Source: an uncultured Eubacteriales bacterium
GTDB lineage: Bacteria > Bacillota > Clostridia > Christensenellales > Aristaeellaceae
Direction: 5' to 3'
NCBI GenBank assembly: GCA_900553295.1
Contig: USCR01000023.1
Location: forward strand, 1-23,009
DNA length: 23,009 nucleotides
Made by a program: the position numbers and the translations under genes. The notes beneath the pieces were generated by a model, which did not search any database, was not told the origin of the DNA, and was given only the letters and a program-made list of their open reading frames with translations. Of this stretch, positions 7,621-15,609 are shown piece after piece. Every line of letters begins with the position of its first letter. Position 1 is the stretch's first letter.

Positions 7621-8460
7621 TTACAGGGTGATGCTTTGGTGACGGGTTACATGGCAGCTCACATTTACGGCCACCGGCAGGCCCGCAATATGCGTGGGCG
7701 CGGTAAGGATGTGCAGCCCCAGGGCAGTGGTTTCTCCCCCCAGGCCCTGGGGGCCAATGCCCGTGCGGTTGATTTCCGCCAAGAGTTCTTCCTCCAGCGC
7801 TGCATAGTACGGATCGGGATTACGCTGGTCCAGGGGCAGCAGCAGCGCTTCCTTGGCCAGCTGGGCCACCCGCTCAAAGTCGCCGCCAATGCCGATGCCC
7901 AGCACCATGGGCGGGCAAGGATTCGCGCCCGCGTCGCGCACGGTTTGCAACACCATCCGTTTCACGCCCGCCAGACCGTCGGCAGGGGTAAGCATTTTCA
8001 GCTGGCTCATGTTCTCGCTGCCAAAGCCTTTGGGCGCCACGGTGAGCTTCAGCGTATCCCCAGGCACCAGCTGCACATGCAGGATGGCCGGGGTGTTATC
8101 CCCGGTATTCACCCGTCGCAAAGGGTCGCCCACCACGGACTTGCGCAGCAACCCCTCCGTGTAGCCCTTGCGGACGCCCTCATTCACCGCGGCCTGGAAA
8201 TCCCCGGTGATATGCACGTCCTGCCCCACCTGGGCAAACACCACCGCCATGCCCGTATCCTGGCAGATGGGCATTCGCTCCTGCCGGGCAATCTGCTCAT
8301 TGCGGCACAGGATATGCAGGATCTCCCGCGCAGGGGCAAAGGGCTCCTGCCGCTCCGCGGTGCACAGGGCACAGCGGACGTCCTCCGCCAGGAAGCAGTT
8401 GGCCTCCACGCATAGCTTAGCAATGGCCTCCGTCACCTGGGATGCGTCAATCTCTCTCAT
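7621..8460 (-). CDS. fumA: Class I (Fe-S) fumarate hydratase, alpha subunit
   Basis: The 279-residue alpha subunit carries the catalytic [4Fe-4S] cluster. The three likely cysteine ligands are visible in PICQDTGMAVVF, NPCPPMVLGIG and VNVSCHVTRH. Other family marks are the GDNTPAILHV and KGFGSENMSQLKML stretches, with a PQGLGGETTALGL segment near the end. I chose the ATG at 8460-8458: GGGGGAGG is seven bases upstream, and the TGA of rsmI overlaps this ATG (ATGA), indicating translational coupling. The open frame continues upstream to 8673, but that part only shadows rsmI. An oxygen-sensitive cluster of this kind suits an anaerobe. L-tartrate dehydratase alpha is the alternative. Confidence 0.92.
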   Translation of the reverse strand: MREIDASQVTEAIAKLCVEANCFLAEDVRCALCTAERQEPFAPAREILHILCRNEQIARQERMPICQDTGMAVVFAQVGQDVHITGDFQAAVNEGVRKGYTEGLLRKSVVGDPLRRVNTGDNTPAILHVQLVPGDTLKLTVAPKGFGSENMSQLKMLTPADGLAGVKRMVLQTVRDAGANPCPPMVLGIGIGGDFERVAQLAKEALLLPLDQRNPDPYYAALEEELLAEINRTGIGPQGLGGETTALGLHILTAPTHIAGLPVAVNVSCHVTRHQSITL

Positions 8461-9326
8461 GGGCGTTCCTCCCCCTGCAACAGTTTTTTCAGCCGAAGCG
8501 ACGCGGCCTTCACCGCGTTTTTCTTTTCTCCCGCCTCCACCAGCACAGCCTGGGCCTGACGCAGCTCGTTTCCCTGGAGCATGGCCTCCACCAGGCGGGC
8601 CTCCAGGCTCACCTCCGCCGCAGGCGCGGGCGCACTGGGCAGCTCCACGCCATGGAAATCCAGCACCAGGCAATATTCGCCCTTCTCCGTCTTTGGGTTG
8701 GCCCGCAGCGCCGCCAGAACCTCCGCCGCGCTTCCACGCAGGGTCAGTTCATGGAGCTTGGTCAGGTCGCAGCTGACGGAAGCCATGGTTCCCGGCAGGG
8801 TTTCCGCCACGGTTTCCATGAGCTCAATCACTCGAAAGGGCGACTCGTGCACCACCGCCACGGGCACGCCCGCGGCCATGGCCAGCAGCTTTTCCCGCAG
8901 GGCTTTCTTTTCCCTGGGAAGGAAACCGTAAAAGGCGAATTCCCGGGTATCCATGCCGCTGATGGACAGGGCGCACACCGCTGCGCAGCATCCCGGTATC
9001 GCCACCACGGGAATGCCCCGCTTCACCGCCGCCTGCACCAGGCCATAGCCCGGGTCGGAGATGCAGGGCGTTCCCGCGTCGGTGGTCAGCGCCAGGTCAA
9101 TGCCTTCCTCCAGCATTCGCTCCGCCAGAGCTTCGCCCTTGTCCGCCTCGTTGTGTTGGTGGCAGCTGGTGAGCGGCGTATCAATGCCGAAATGGTTGGT
9201 GAGCTTCCGGGTGACCCGCGTATCCTCGGCGGCAATCAGCGCCACGCTCCGCAGCACCTCCACAGCCCGGGGCGTCATGTCCCCCAGGTTGCCGATGGGC
9301 GTTCCCACCACATACAGCGTAGGCAT
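8457..9326 (-). CDS. rsmI: 16S rRNA (cytidine-1402-2'-O)-methyltransferase RsmI
   Basis: This is a SAM-dependent tetrapyrrole-methylase-fold enzyme that methylates the ribose of C1402 in the ribosomal P site. The 289-residue protein begins LYVVGTPIGNLGDMTPRAVEVL, with EDTRVTRKL, TTDAGTPCISDPG, the loop VAIPGCCAAVCAL (usually GPSA, here GCCA) and FYGFLPR. A C-terminal tail near 250-289 is the family's variable helical part. Its ATG has GGAGGAGGA upstream. It starts 24 bases after rsmH and overlaps fumA by four. RsmH methylates the N4 of the same nucleotide, so the two neighbours together give m4Cm1402. Confidence 0.96.
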   Translation of the reverse strand: MPTLYVVGTPIGNLGDMTPRAVEVLRSVALIAAEDTRVTRKLTNHFGIDTPLTSCHQHNEADKGEALAERMLEEGIDLALTTDAGTPCISDPGYGLVQAAVKRGIPVVAIPGCCAAVCALSISGMDTREFAFYGFLPREKKALREKLLAMAAGVPVAVVHESPFRVIELMETVAETLPGTMASVSCDLTKLHELTLRGSAAEVLAALRANPKTEKGEYCLVLDFHGVELPSAPAPAAEVSLEARLVEAMLQGNELRQAQAVLVEAGEKKNAVKAASLRLKKLLQGEERP

Positions 9327-9350
9327 AGGCTCCTCCTCCGGTGGTTCCGT

Positions 9351-10286
9351 TTACAGTTTTTCCGCCACGCGCAGTTTGGCGCTGCGCGCACGGGGGTTGC
9401 GGGCAATCTCCTCCGCCGTGGGCGGCACAGCGCCCCGGGCCAGAATGCGCACCTTGGGCTTGCGGCCACAGGTGCATACAGGCGCCTTGGGCGGACAGAC
9501 GCACGGGTTTTGCAGCCGCTGGAAGCAGCGCTTGGTCAGCCGGTCCTCCAGGGAATGGAAGGTGATGACCAGCAGCCTGCCGCCGGGCTTCAGGCAGTCC
9601 ACGAAGTCCTCCAGGGCCCGGTCCAGCGGGTCCAGCTCGTCATTGACCGCAATGCGCACCGCCTGGAAAGTACGCCTCGCCGGATGCCCGTCATCCTTGC
9701 GGCGGACGGCCTTGGGGATGGCAGCGTCCACCACGCGCACCAGATCCTGGGTGGTGCGCAGGGGCTGCGTTTGCCGCCGCTCCACCACAAAGTGGGCAAT
9801 GCGGGCCGCCCATTTTTCCTCGCCGTATTCCCGGAGGATGCGGGTCAGTTCCCCCTCGCTGACCTCCGCCAGCAGGTCCGCCGCCGTCATGCCCTGGGAA
9901 CGGTCCATACGCATGTCCAGTGGCGCGTCCTCATGGTAGGAAAATCCCCGCTCCGCCTGGTCCAGCTGTGGCGAGGACACGCCCAAATCCAGCAGCGCCC
10001 CATCCAAGGGCGGCGCGCCAGCCTGGGACAGCAGCGCCTTTGCATCGTGAAAATTGCCGTGAATCGCATGGAAGCCGGGATACTGCTCCAGCCGCGCCGT
10101 AGCGGCGGCAATGGCGTTCTCGTCCCGGTCAATGCCATAGAGGGTTGCCGTGCCGCCCGAGGCCTCCAGCATCGCCCCGCTATGTCCGCCGCCGCCCAGG
10201 GTTCCGTCTGCGTAAACGCCGTTTTCCCGGACGTTCATCCACTGGAGCACTTCCGCCAGCAGCACCGGTTCGTGGACGAATGCCAT
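9351..10286 (-). CDS. rsmH: 16S rRNA (cytosine-1402-N4)-methyltransferase RsmH
   Basis: The 311-residue protein (also called MraW) is a Rossmann-fold SAM methyltransferase acting on C1402 of 16S rRNA. Visible marks are FVHEPVLL at the start, the SAM loop DGTLGGGGHS, GIDRDENAI, DLGVSSPQLD, RGFSYHEDAPLDMRMD and ITFHSLEDR. A cysteine cluster near the C-terminus (CVCPPKAPVCTCG) is common in the family. The ATG has AAGGAGG seven bases upstream. In most bacteria this gene opens the dcw division cluster (mraZ-rsmH-ftsL); here it is instead followed by rsmI and fumarase genes, and no division gene is nearby. It has its own promoter inside the end of folC. Confidence 0.97.
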   Translation of the reverse strand: MAFVHEPVLLAEVLQWMNVRENGVYADGTLGGGGHSGAMLEASGGTATLYGIDRDENAIAAATARLEQYPGFHAIHGNFHDAKALLSQAGAPPLDGALLDLGVSSPQLDQAERGFSYHEDAPLDMRMDRSQGMTAADLLAEVSEGELTRILREYGEEKWAARIAHFVVERRQTQPLRTTQDLVRVVDAAIPKAVRRKDDGHPARRTFQAVRIAVNDELDPLDRALEDFVDCLKPGGRLLVITFHSLEDRLTKRCFQRLQNPCVCPPKAPVCTCGRKPKVRILARGAVPPTAEEIARNPRARSAKLRVAEKL

Positions 10287-10315
10287 GGCACGCCCTCCTT
10301 CTTTTCATAAAAGGG

Positions 10316-10346
10316 CCTTCGGGCCGGAAAGGCTCGAAGGTTTTTT
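10316..10346. terminator. GC-rich hairpin between folC and rsmH, terminator-like on plus strand
   Basis: A 10-bp stem with one G/T pair (10316-10325 with 10331-10340) closes a GGAAA loop and is followed by six T on the plus strand. On the minus strand it is followed by CCCTTTT, a weaker tail. It lies just after folC and at the predicted 5' end of the rsmH transcript. It could weakly end folC, stabilise the rsmH leader, or stop antisense transcription. Confidence 0.55.
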
Positions 10347-10348
10347 CC

Positions 10349-10377
10349 AGTATAGCACATTTTTACCGCCAGGGCAA
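10349..10377 (-). promoter_or_regulatory. Promoter of rsmH-rsmI-fumA-fumB
   Basis: The minus strand has -10 TATACT (10354-10349) and -35 TTGCCC (10377-10372), 17 bases apart. The -35 lies in the last codons of folC. The start site would be near 10342, in an A-run directly before the leader hairpin. It lets rsmH be expressed apart from the T-box-gated valS-folC unit. Confidence 0.65.
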
Positions 10378-11643
10378 TCCCAATTCCGTGCGCGCAGCTC
10401 CAGCCAGATACAGCGATCCGGCCACGATCACCACGCCATCCTCCCCGGCGCTTGCCCGCGCCCGGGGCAGCGCACAGGCAAGGTCCGGCACGCTATGCGC
10501 CTGATGGCCCGCCGCGCGGAACAGCCCGGCCAGCTGTTCACCGTTCATGGCCCTGGGGCTTTCCGGCGTCACCGTAACAATACTTTTCCCCAAGGAGCCC
10601 AGTATCTCCAGCATTTCCGGGCGCAGATGATCCTCCAGCACGCCGGTGACCAGCACGCGGCGTTTATCCGTTAGAAAGGTATCCACATAGGTTTTCAGGG
10701 CGCCGAGCCCCTGGGCATTGTGTCCCCCATCCAACAGGATGTTTTCGTGCCATTCCAGCCGCGCAGGCCAGCGGGTGGCAGCGATGCCCTCCGCCACAGT
10801 TTCCCGGGAAACCCGGATACCTGCATGGCGCAGAGCGTATATGGCATGGGCCGCCGTGAGCGCATTGGTCAGCTGGTGCGCCCCGGGCAGATTCACCCGC
10901 AGGGACAGCGGCTCGCCATCCCAGAGGATTTCCGCCGTGGAGCCGTACATGTCACAGGCGGGATGGAGCAGCTGTTCTGTCCGCAGCTGGGTGAGCGGCG
11001 CGTTCAGCTCCGCTGCCCGATGCGCAAACACAGCTTCCACCGTCTTTACAGCTGGGTGGCATACCACCGGGACCCCCGGCTTGATGATGCCCGCCTTTTC
11101 CCCAGCGATTTGCTCGACGGTATCCCCCAGCAGCTGCATGTGATCCAGGCCAATGGCCGTGATGGCGCTTACCAGGGGCGTGATTACATTGGTGGGGTCC
11201 AGGCGTCCGCCCAGGCCCACCTCAATCACCATCAGGTCCACTTGCTGCGCCTGAAAAATCAGCAGCGCCAGGGCGGTGCCCAACTCAAAGGCCGTGGGCT
11301 GAATGCCCTGGCCGCGCAGCTTTTCCGCCGCATCCAGTACCTGATTGCCATACTGTTCCAGCAGCGCATCGGAAACAGGCGCGCCGTCCAGGCGTATGCG
11401 TTCGTTGTACGCCTGTAAAAAGGGAGAAGTATACAGCCCGGTGCGATACCCGGCCTGGCGCAGCACCCGCTCCACCATGGCGCAGACGCTTCCCTTGCCG
11501 TTGGTCCCCGCCACGTGAATGGCGGGGACGCGACAGTTCAGGCCCAGAGCATCCAGCAGCGCGCGGGTGTTTTGCAGCCCTACCTTGTGCCCGGTATAAC
11601 GGGCGCCGTGTATGGCCGCAATCACTTCCTGGGCATTTCTCAT
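10363..11643 (-). CDS. folC: Folylpolyglutamate synthase / dihydrofolate synthase
   Basis: The enzyme adds glutamate to dihydropteroate or folates using ATP; it is a Mur-ligase-type protein of 426 residues, normal for the family. The P-loop AGTNGKGS is near residue 45, followed by YTSPFLQAYNERIRLDG, VEVGLGGRLDPTNV, IGLDHMQLLG and EKAGIIKPGVPVV, with the C-terminal ligase domain containing LLDGGHNAQG. The ATG overlaps the TGA of valS by four bases (ATGA), so it is translationally coupled to valS. A valS-folC pair is frequent in Firmicutes. Through this coupling it should fall under the valS T-box. Confidence 0.96.
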   Translation of the reverse strand: MRNAQEVIAAIHGARYTGHKVGLQNTRALLDALGLNCRVPAIHVAGTNGKGSVCAMVERVLRQAGYRTGLYTSPFLQAYNERIRLDGAPVSDALLEQYGNQVLDAAEKLRGQGIQPTAFELGTALALLIFQAQQVDLMVIEVGLGGRLDPTNVITPLVSAITAIGLDHMQLLGDTVEQIAGEKAGIIKPGVPVVCHPAVKTVEAVFAHRAAELNAPLTQLRTEQLLHPACDMYGSTAEILWDGEPLSLRVNLPGAHQLTNALTAAHAIYALRHAGIRVSRETVAEGIAATRWPARLEWHENILLDGGHNAQGLGALKTYVDTFLTDKRRVLVTGVLEDHLRPEMLEILGSLGKSIVTVTPESPRAMNGEQLAGLFRAAGHQAHSVPDLACALPRARASAGEDGVVIVAGSLYLAGAARTELGLPWR

Positions 11644-14366
11644 AGGCTTTGCTTCAGCTCCGCAATCCGCTCGTTCAGGGAAACAGCCTTCTTCTCGTTG
11701 GCTTCCAGCTTTTCCTTTTCCGCTTCCACCAGCTGGGCAGGGGCCTTGCTCAGGAAGCCTTGGTTGGAGAGCTTGCCCTTGGCCCGCTCAATCTCCTTCT
11801 CCACGGTGGCCAGTTCCTTGTTCAGGCGGGCAATTTCCTTTTCAAAGTCCACCAGGTCACCCAGGGGAATGAACAGCTCGCCTGCCAGGCACACAGCGCT
11901 GACGGTCTTTTCCGTCACCGCGTCGCGGCTTTCAATGAGCTGGCTCTCGGAGGCGCCAGCCAGGCGCTTGAAGTACGGTTCCCCCTCCGCCAGGGCCTGT
12001 TGCCAGCCTTCGCCGGGCAGAAGCATCAGCCGGGTGCGCCGGGAAGCCGCCACGTTCATCTCCGCCCGCAGGTTGCGGATGGTACGGATGACCTCCATGA
12101 TGCCTTCCATCTCCCGCTCCTGGGCCGGGAAGTCATACTCCGGCTTGCATTCCGGCCAGGGCGCCAGCATCAGGAAGCCTTCCGTGCCGGGGAGATACTT
12201 GTACACCTGTTCGGTGAGGAAGGGCATGAAGGGATGCAGCAGCTTCAGCAGGCCCTCCAGCACGTAGAGCAGCACAGCCTGCACGCTATGCTTGGCCGCT
12301 TCGTCCTCGCCGGTGAGGCGGGACTTGGCCAGCTCAATGTACCAGTCGCAGAACTCGCTCCAGGCAAAGTCATAGATACGGGTGGCGGACAGGCCGAAGT
12401 CGCCCTCCTCGTTGTGGGCGCTGATGTCCCGCACGGCATCCTGGAAGCGGGTCAGAATCCACTGATCCGCCAGGGTCAGCTGGTTCAGGTCCACCGGGCG
12501 GCGGGTATCCACGTTCATCAGCACGAAGCGGGAGGCGTTCCACACCTTGTTGGCAAAGTTCCGGGCGGACTCCACCTTCTCCTTGGAGAAACGGGTATCG
12601 TTGCCGGGGCTTACGCCCATGGACAGGGAGAAGCGCAGGGCGTCCGCGCCGTACTCGTCGATGATCTCCAGGGGATCCACGCCGTTGCCCAGGGACTTGG
12701 ACATCTTCCGTCCCAGCTCATCCCGCACCAGGCCATGGATGAGCACGGTCTTGAAGGGCGTCTCTCCCATTTCCTCCACGCCGCAGGTAATCATCCGGGA
12801 AACCCAGAAGGTGATGATGTCATAGCCCGTCACCAGCACATCCGTGGGATAGAAATACTTCAGGTCCTCGGTGTTGTCCGGCCAGCCCAGGGTGGAGAAA
12901 GGCCACAGCGCGGAGGAGAACCAGGTGTCCAGCACGTCCTCATCCTGATGGATATGGGCGCTGCCGCACTTGGAGCACACCGTGGGGTCCTCCCGGCGCA
13001 CCATCATTTCGCCACAGTCGTCGCAGTACCACACAGGAATGCGGTGTCCCCACCAGAGTTGGCGGCTCACGCACCAGTCGCGGATGTTTTCCATCCAGTT
13101 CATGTAGTTCTTGGTGAAGCGCGCAGGCACAAACTGGGTCTTGCCGCTGGTCACCGCCTCAATGGCCGGCTTGGCCAGGGGCTTCATGTCCACAAACCAC
13201 TGCTTGGATACCATGGGTTCAATGGTGGTATGGCAGCGGTAGCAGGTGCCCACCTCATGCTTGAGGGGCTCCACGGCCTTGAGCAGACCCAAAGCCTCCA
13301 GGTCCGCCACAATGGCCTTGCGGGCCTGGGCGGTGGTCATGCCGGCATACTTGCCGCAGTCCAGCACATGGGGCTCGTTCACCGTGGCCTTGCCGGAAGC
13401 AAACAGCTCGTCGGAGGCCGCCTTCTCCGCGGGGCCGGTCATGTGCCCGTCATAGGTGAACACCCGCACAATGGGCAGCTGATGCCGCTGGCCCACCTCG
13501 AAGTCGTTGGGATCGTGGGCGGGGGTGATCTTCACCACGCCGGTACCCTTGGTCATGTCCGCGTGCTCGTCCAGCACAATGGGGATCTCGCGGTTCACCA
13601 GAGGCAGCATCACATGACAGCCATGCAGGTGCTTGTAGCGCTCGTCCTCGGGATTGATGGCCACAGCGGTATCGCCCAGCATGGTTTCGGGACGGGTGGT
13701 GGCCAGCTCCAGCATCTCGCCGGTTTCCTTCACGGGGTACAGCAGATGCCAGAAATGGCCGTCCTGCTCCTTGTACTCCACCTCGGCGTCGGAGATAGAG
13801 GTCTGGCAGCAGGGGCACCAGTTCACCAGGCGGTTACCCCGGTACATCAGGCCCTTTTCATACAGCCGGCAGAAGGTTTCCCGCACCGCCCGGGAGCAGC
13901 CCTCGTCCATGGTGAAGCGTTCCCGGCTCCAGTCGCAGCTCACACCCATGCGCCGCTGCTGGTGCACAATGCGTCCGCCGTACTCGTCCTTCCACTTCCA
14001 GGCCCGCTCCAGGAAGGCTTCCCGGCCGATGCTGTCCTTGGTCAGGCCTTCCTTGGCCATGGCCTCCACAATCTTGACTTCCGTGGCGATGGCCGCGTGG
14101 TCCGTGCCCGGCAGCCACAGGGTCGGGTCGCCCTTCATGCGATGGTAGCGAATGGCCGCATCCTGCAGGGTGCAGTCCATGGCGTGACCCATGTGCAGTT
14201 GGCCGGTGATGTTGGGCGGAGGCATCACAATGGTAAAGGGTTTCTTGCCCGGCACCCGATGCGCCGTAAAAGCCCCGCTCGTCTCCCACGCCTGATAAAT
14301 GTCGTTCTCAATGGCCTGCGGATTGAATTTTGTTTCCATTTCCGCGCCGTTTTTCTGCGTTTCCAT
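11640..14366 (-). CDS. valS: Valyl-tRNA synthetase
   Basis: This class I synthetase charges tRNA-Val. The 908-residue protein has the HIGH element as HMGH in PPNITGQLHMGHAMD, the WLPGTDHAAIATE stretch, a large inserted CP1 editing region (about 190-420), the KMSKS loop in GRKMSKSLGNG, the anticodon-binding domain, and a C-terminal coiled-coil arm rich in Lys and Glu (last about 65 residues) typical of ValRS. I chose the ATG at 14366, with AAGGAG about ten bases upstream. A GTG two codons earlier is too near the ribosome site, and a second ATG at residue 10 (before ETKFNPQ) is possible but lacks a ribosome site. It starts 18 bases after the 68-residue membrane gene and is controlled by the T-box upstream of both. 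Confidence 0.98.
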   Translation of the reverse strand: METQKNGAEMETKFNPQAIENDIYQAWETSGAFTAHRVPGKKPFTIVMPPPNITGQLHMGHAMDCTLQDAAIRYHRMKGDPTLWLPGTDHAAIATEVKIVEAMAKEGLTKDSIGREAFLERAWKWKDEYGGRIVHQQRRMGVSCDWSRERFTMDEGCSRAVRETFCRLYEKGLMYRGNRLVNWCPCCQTSISDAEVEYKEQDGHFWHLLYPVKETGEMLELATTRPETMLGDTAVAINPEDERYKHLHGCHVMLPLVNREIPIVLDEHADMTKGTGVVKITPAHDPNDFEVGQRHQLPIVRVFTYDGHMTGPAEKAASDELFASGKATVNEPHVLDCGKYAGMTTAQARKAIVADLEALGLLKAVEPLKHEVGTCYRCHTTIEPMVSKQWFVDMKPLAKPAIEAVTSGKTQFVPARFTKNYMNWMENIRDWCVSRQLWWGHRIPVWYCDDCGEMMVRREDPTVCSKCGSAHIHQDEDVLDTWFSSALWPFSTLGWPDNTEDLKYFYPTDVLVTGYDIITFWVSRMITCGVEEMGETPFKTVLIHGLVRDELGRKMSKSLGNGVDPLEIIDEYGADALRFSLSMGVSPGNDTRFSKEKVESARNFANKVWNASRFVLMNVDTRRPVDLNQLTLADQWILTRFQDAVRDISAHNEEGDFGLSATRIYDFAWSEFCDWYIELAKSRLTGEDEAAKHSVQAVLLYVLEGLLKLLHPFMPFLTEQVYKYLPGTEGFLMLAPWPECKPEYDFPAQEREMEGIMEVIRTIRNLRAEMNVAASRRTRLMLLPGEGWQQALAEGEPYFKRLAGASESQLIESRDAVTEKTVSAVCLAGELFIPLGDLVDFEKEIARLNKELATVEKEIERAKGKLSNQGFLSKAPAQLVEAEKEKLEANEKKAVSLNERIAELKQSL

Positions 14367-14384
14367 GCGCACAATTCTCCTTCC

Positions 14385-14591
14385 TTAGCCGATGATGTCC
14401 AGTAGCAGCAGCGCGCCCACCAGAGCAACCGCGCATCCCGCCGCCTTTACCGCAATGTTTGCCTTGTCCCCCTTTTCTGGGAACAGCCGGCCGCTGATGG
14501 GACCGGAGGTATATACAAGGACCGCGCCCAGGATCAACAGCGCCAGTCCGGGCACGTTTAACCGGGACAGCACTTTCTCACCGTAGGACAT
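14385..14591 (-). CDS. Small two-helix membrane protein inside the valS T-box operon
   Basis: I do not recognise this 68-residue protein. It has two hydrophobic segments, about residues 12-30 (VPGLALLILGAVLVYTSG) and 44-66 (NIAVKAAGCAVALVGALLLL), joined by a short charged loop with FPEKGDK, so it should be a hairpin in the membrane. I chose the ATG at 14591-14589 because GGAGG lies seven bases upstream; the frame extends to 14645, but that part is T-box terminator. It sits between the T-box terminator and valS and would be induced by uncharged tRNA-Val together with valS. The good ribosome site and tight packing make it a real gene; its job is unknown. Confidence 0.75.
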   Translation of the reverse strand: MSYGEKVLSRLNVPGLALLILGAVLVYTSGPISGRLFPEKGDKANIAVKAAGCAVALVGALLLLDIIG

Positions 14592-14624
14592 GGGATCACC
14601 TCCTGCTGCACGTCGTGTCAATGT

Positions 14625-14662
14625 AAAAAAGCAGCCCCGTCCCAAAGGACGGAGCTGCTTTC
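14625..14662 (-). terminator. T-box terminator of the valS leader
   Basis: On the minus strand a 14-bp stem with one T/G pair (AAGCAGC then CCGTCC on the 5' arm), loop TTTG, is followed by six T ending at 14625. The 5' arm begins just after the T-box motif, so it competes with the antiterminator. It also serves as the only visible terminator behind rpmF. Confidence 0.93.
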
Positions 14663-14878
14663 CGTGGTACCACCTTCATTCGCGGACGACAAAGTCGCCG
14701 CCTCATGGGCGCGATAACGGGCGCACCCGCATCCGGCTAAGAAGGGTTGCTTCCTCACCAGACGCTCTCCAAAGCGACCTTCCCGGGTGTGCCACCTGCG
14801 CGGTCTTTCAGCCAATGAACCGCGCTCTCTAATGGCGCACAGCCCGGTACTCCTCTTTGTCCGCGAGCTGTATGACGG
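14625..14878 (-). promoter_or_regulatory. T-box riboswitch, specifier GUC (valine)
   Basis: All parts of a canonical tRNA-sensing leader are present on the minus strand. Stem I has the lower helix CAAAG/CTTTG (14859-14855 with 14774-14770), the loop-E pair AGTA (14851-14848) and GAA (14782-14780), the helix CCGGG/CCCGG above it, an AGAGAG motif and a distal GCGCGGT/ACCGCGC arm. The specifier codon GTC is at 14778-14776, a Val codon, matching valS. The T-box itself reads AAGGTGGTACCACGG (14676-14662) and is followed by the terminator. Uncharged tRNA-Val would favour readthrough into the membrane gene, valS and folC. The leader begins right after the rpmF stop, and no clear promoter separates them. 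Confidence 0.94.
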
Positions 14879-14881
14879 CAA

Positions 14882-15076
14882 TTAGGCCTGCTTCTTATCC
14901 TCGTCCATCTTGACGACCTGAACGCCGTTGTAGTAGCCGCAGTGCTTGCACACACGGTGCGCCAGCTTCATCTGATGGCACTGGGGGCATTCCACAATGC
15001 CGGGCAGGCTCAGCTTCCAGTTCGCCTGACGGCTGTGCTTGCGAGCCTTGGAGATTTTTCCCTTGGGAGTGGCCAT
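14882..15076 (-). CDS. rpmF: 50S ribosomal protein L32
   Basis: This is a 64-residue basic protein of the large subunit. It starts ATPKGKISKARKHSRQANWKL, as L32 does, and has a zinc ribbon of two pairs, CPQC and CKHC, so it is the zinc-binding form rather than the C-minus paralog. It lies two bases after the yceD stop and shares its consensus promoter; a yceD-rpmF pair is one of the most conserved in bacteria. The valS T-box leader starts directly after its stop codon. The usual downstream fatty-acid genes (plsX, fabH) are absent here. Confidence 0.97.
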   Translation of the reverse strand: MATPKGKISKARKHSRQANWKLSLPGIVECPQCHQMKLAHRVCKHCGYYNGVQVVKMDEDKKQA

Positions 15077-15078
15077 AG

Positions 15079-15582
15079 TTACACCTCCTCATCCTTTGTC
15101 AGCAATTGCTGCAATGCCGCAAAAGGATGCTCTTTCTGCAATTCCTTCTGGCGAGCGGTAGTTTCAATGTCCCCGCCGTACTGCTTAAGCAGGCCCTGGC
15201 AGTCTTCCTTGCACAGGAAGCGCATGGGCAGATTCAGCACCGCAAGAGACATGGCCAGCTTTTCAAACCCGATGGCGGAACCGGAGTAGGCGTACTGCTC
15301 GTCATCCTCCGGATCGGCGTCCCTCAGGAAGGTTTCCCGAAAGGGCACCCGGACCTCCGCCTGCGCGGGTGCGAGACAGTTCGCGCACATCGCGTGAGCC
15401 ACTGTCCTCAGCTCGCCTTCCACCGTTACCTGCTCCTCCTCGGTGCTGTAAGTTCCCTCCAGCACGGCGGGGTCAAAGGTAATCGTTTCGCCACCAATCT
15501 CCTGGGGCGCGATCTCTTGCTCCACACGGAAAGCATACGGCTCTCCGGGATGCTTCAGCGCGATGGAAACGTCCAAAAACAT
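15079..15582 (-). CDS. YceD/YlbN (DUF177) family protein
   Basis: This 167-residue protein belongs to the family that precedes rpmF in most bacteria and is linked to 23S rRNA accumulation. Visible marks are the CANCL motif near residue 66 and FLCKEDCQGL near 125-135. Many relatives continue with a second cysteine pair (CPxCG) there; here the sequence reads LLKQYGGD, so a four-cysteine metal site is incomplete. The rest is acidic, typical of the family. The ATG follows GAGGTGAG. It is the first gene after a perfect-consensus promoter, in line with a growth-linked ribosomal unit. Confidence 0.9.
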   Translation of the reverse strand: MFLDVSIALKHPGEPYAFRVEQEIAPQEIGGETITFDPAVLEGTYSTEEEQVTVEGELRTVAHAMCANCLAPAQAEVRVPFRETFLRDADPEDDEQYAYSGSAIGFEKLAMSLAVLNLPMRFLCKEDCQGLLKQYGGDIETTARQKELQKEHPFAALQQLLTKDEEV

Positions 15583-15609
15583 ACGCTCACCTCAAACGTG
15601 ACCTTAGCT

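Noticed and set aside
8461..8673. N-terminal extension of fumA
   Set aside because: The extra frame is Gly/Pro/Arg-rich, lies over rsmI, and has no homologous start. The ATG at 8460 has a good ribosome site and the ATGA overlap.
14618..14881. 87-codon open frame on the minus strand in the rpmF-valS gap
   Set aside because: It lies entirely inside the T-box riboswitch, whose structural elements explain this sequence; there is no protein-like composition.
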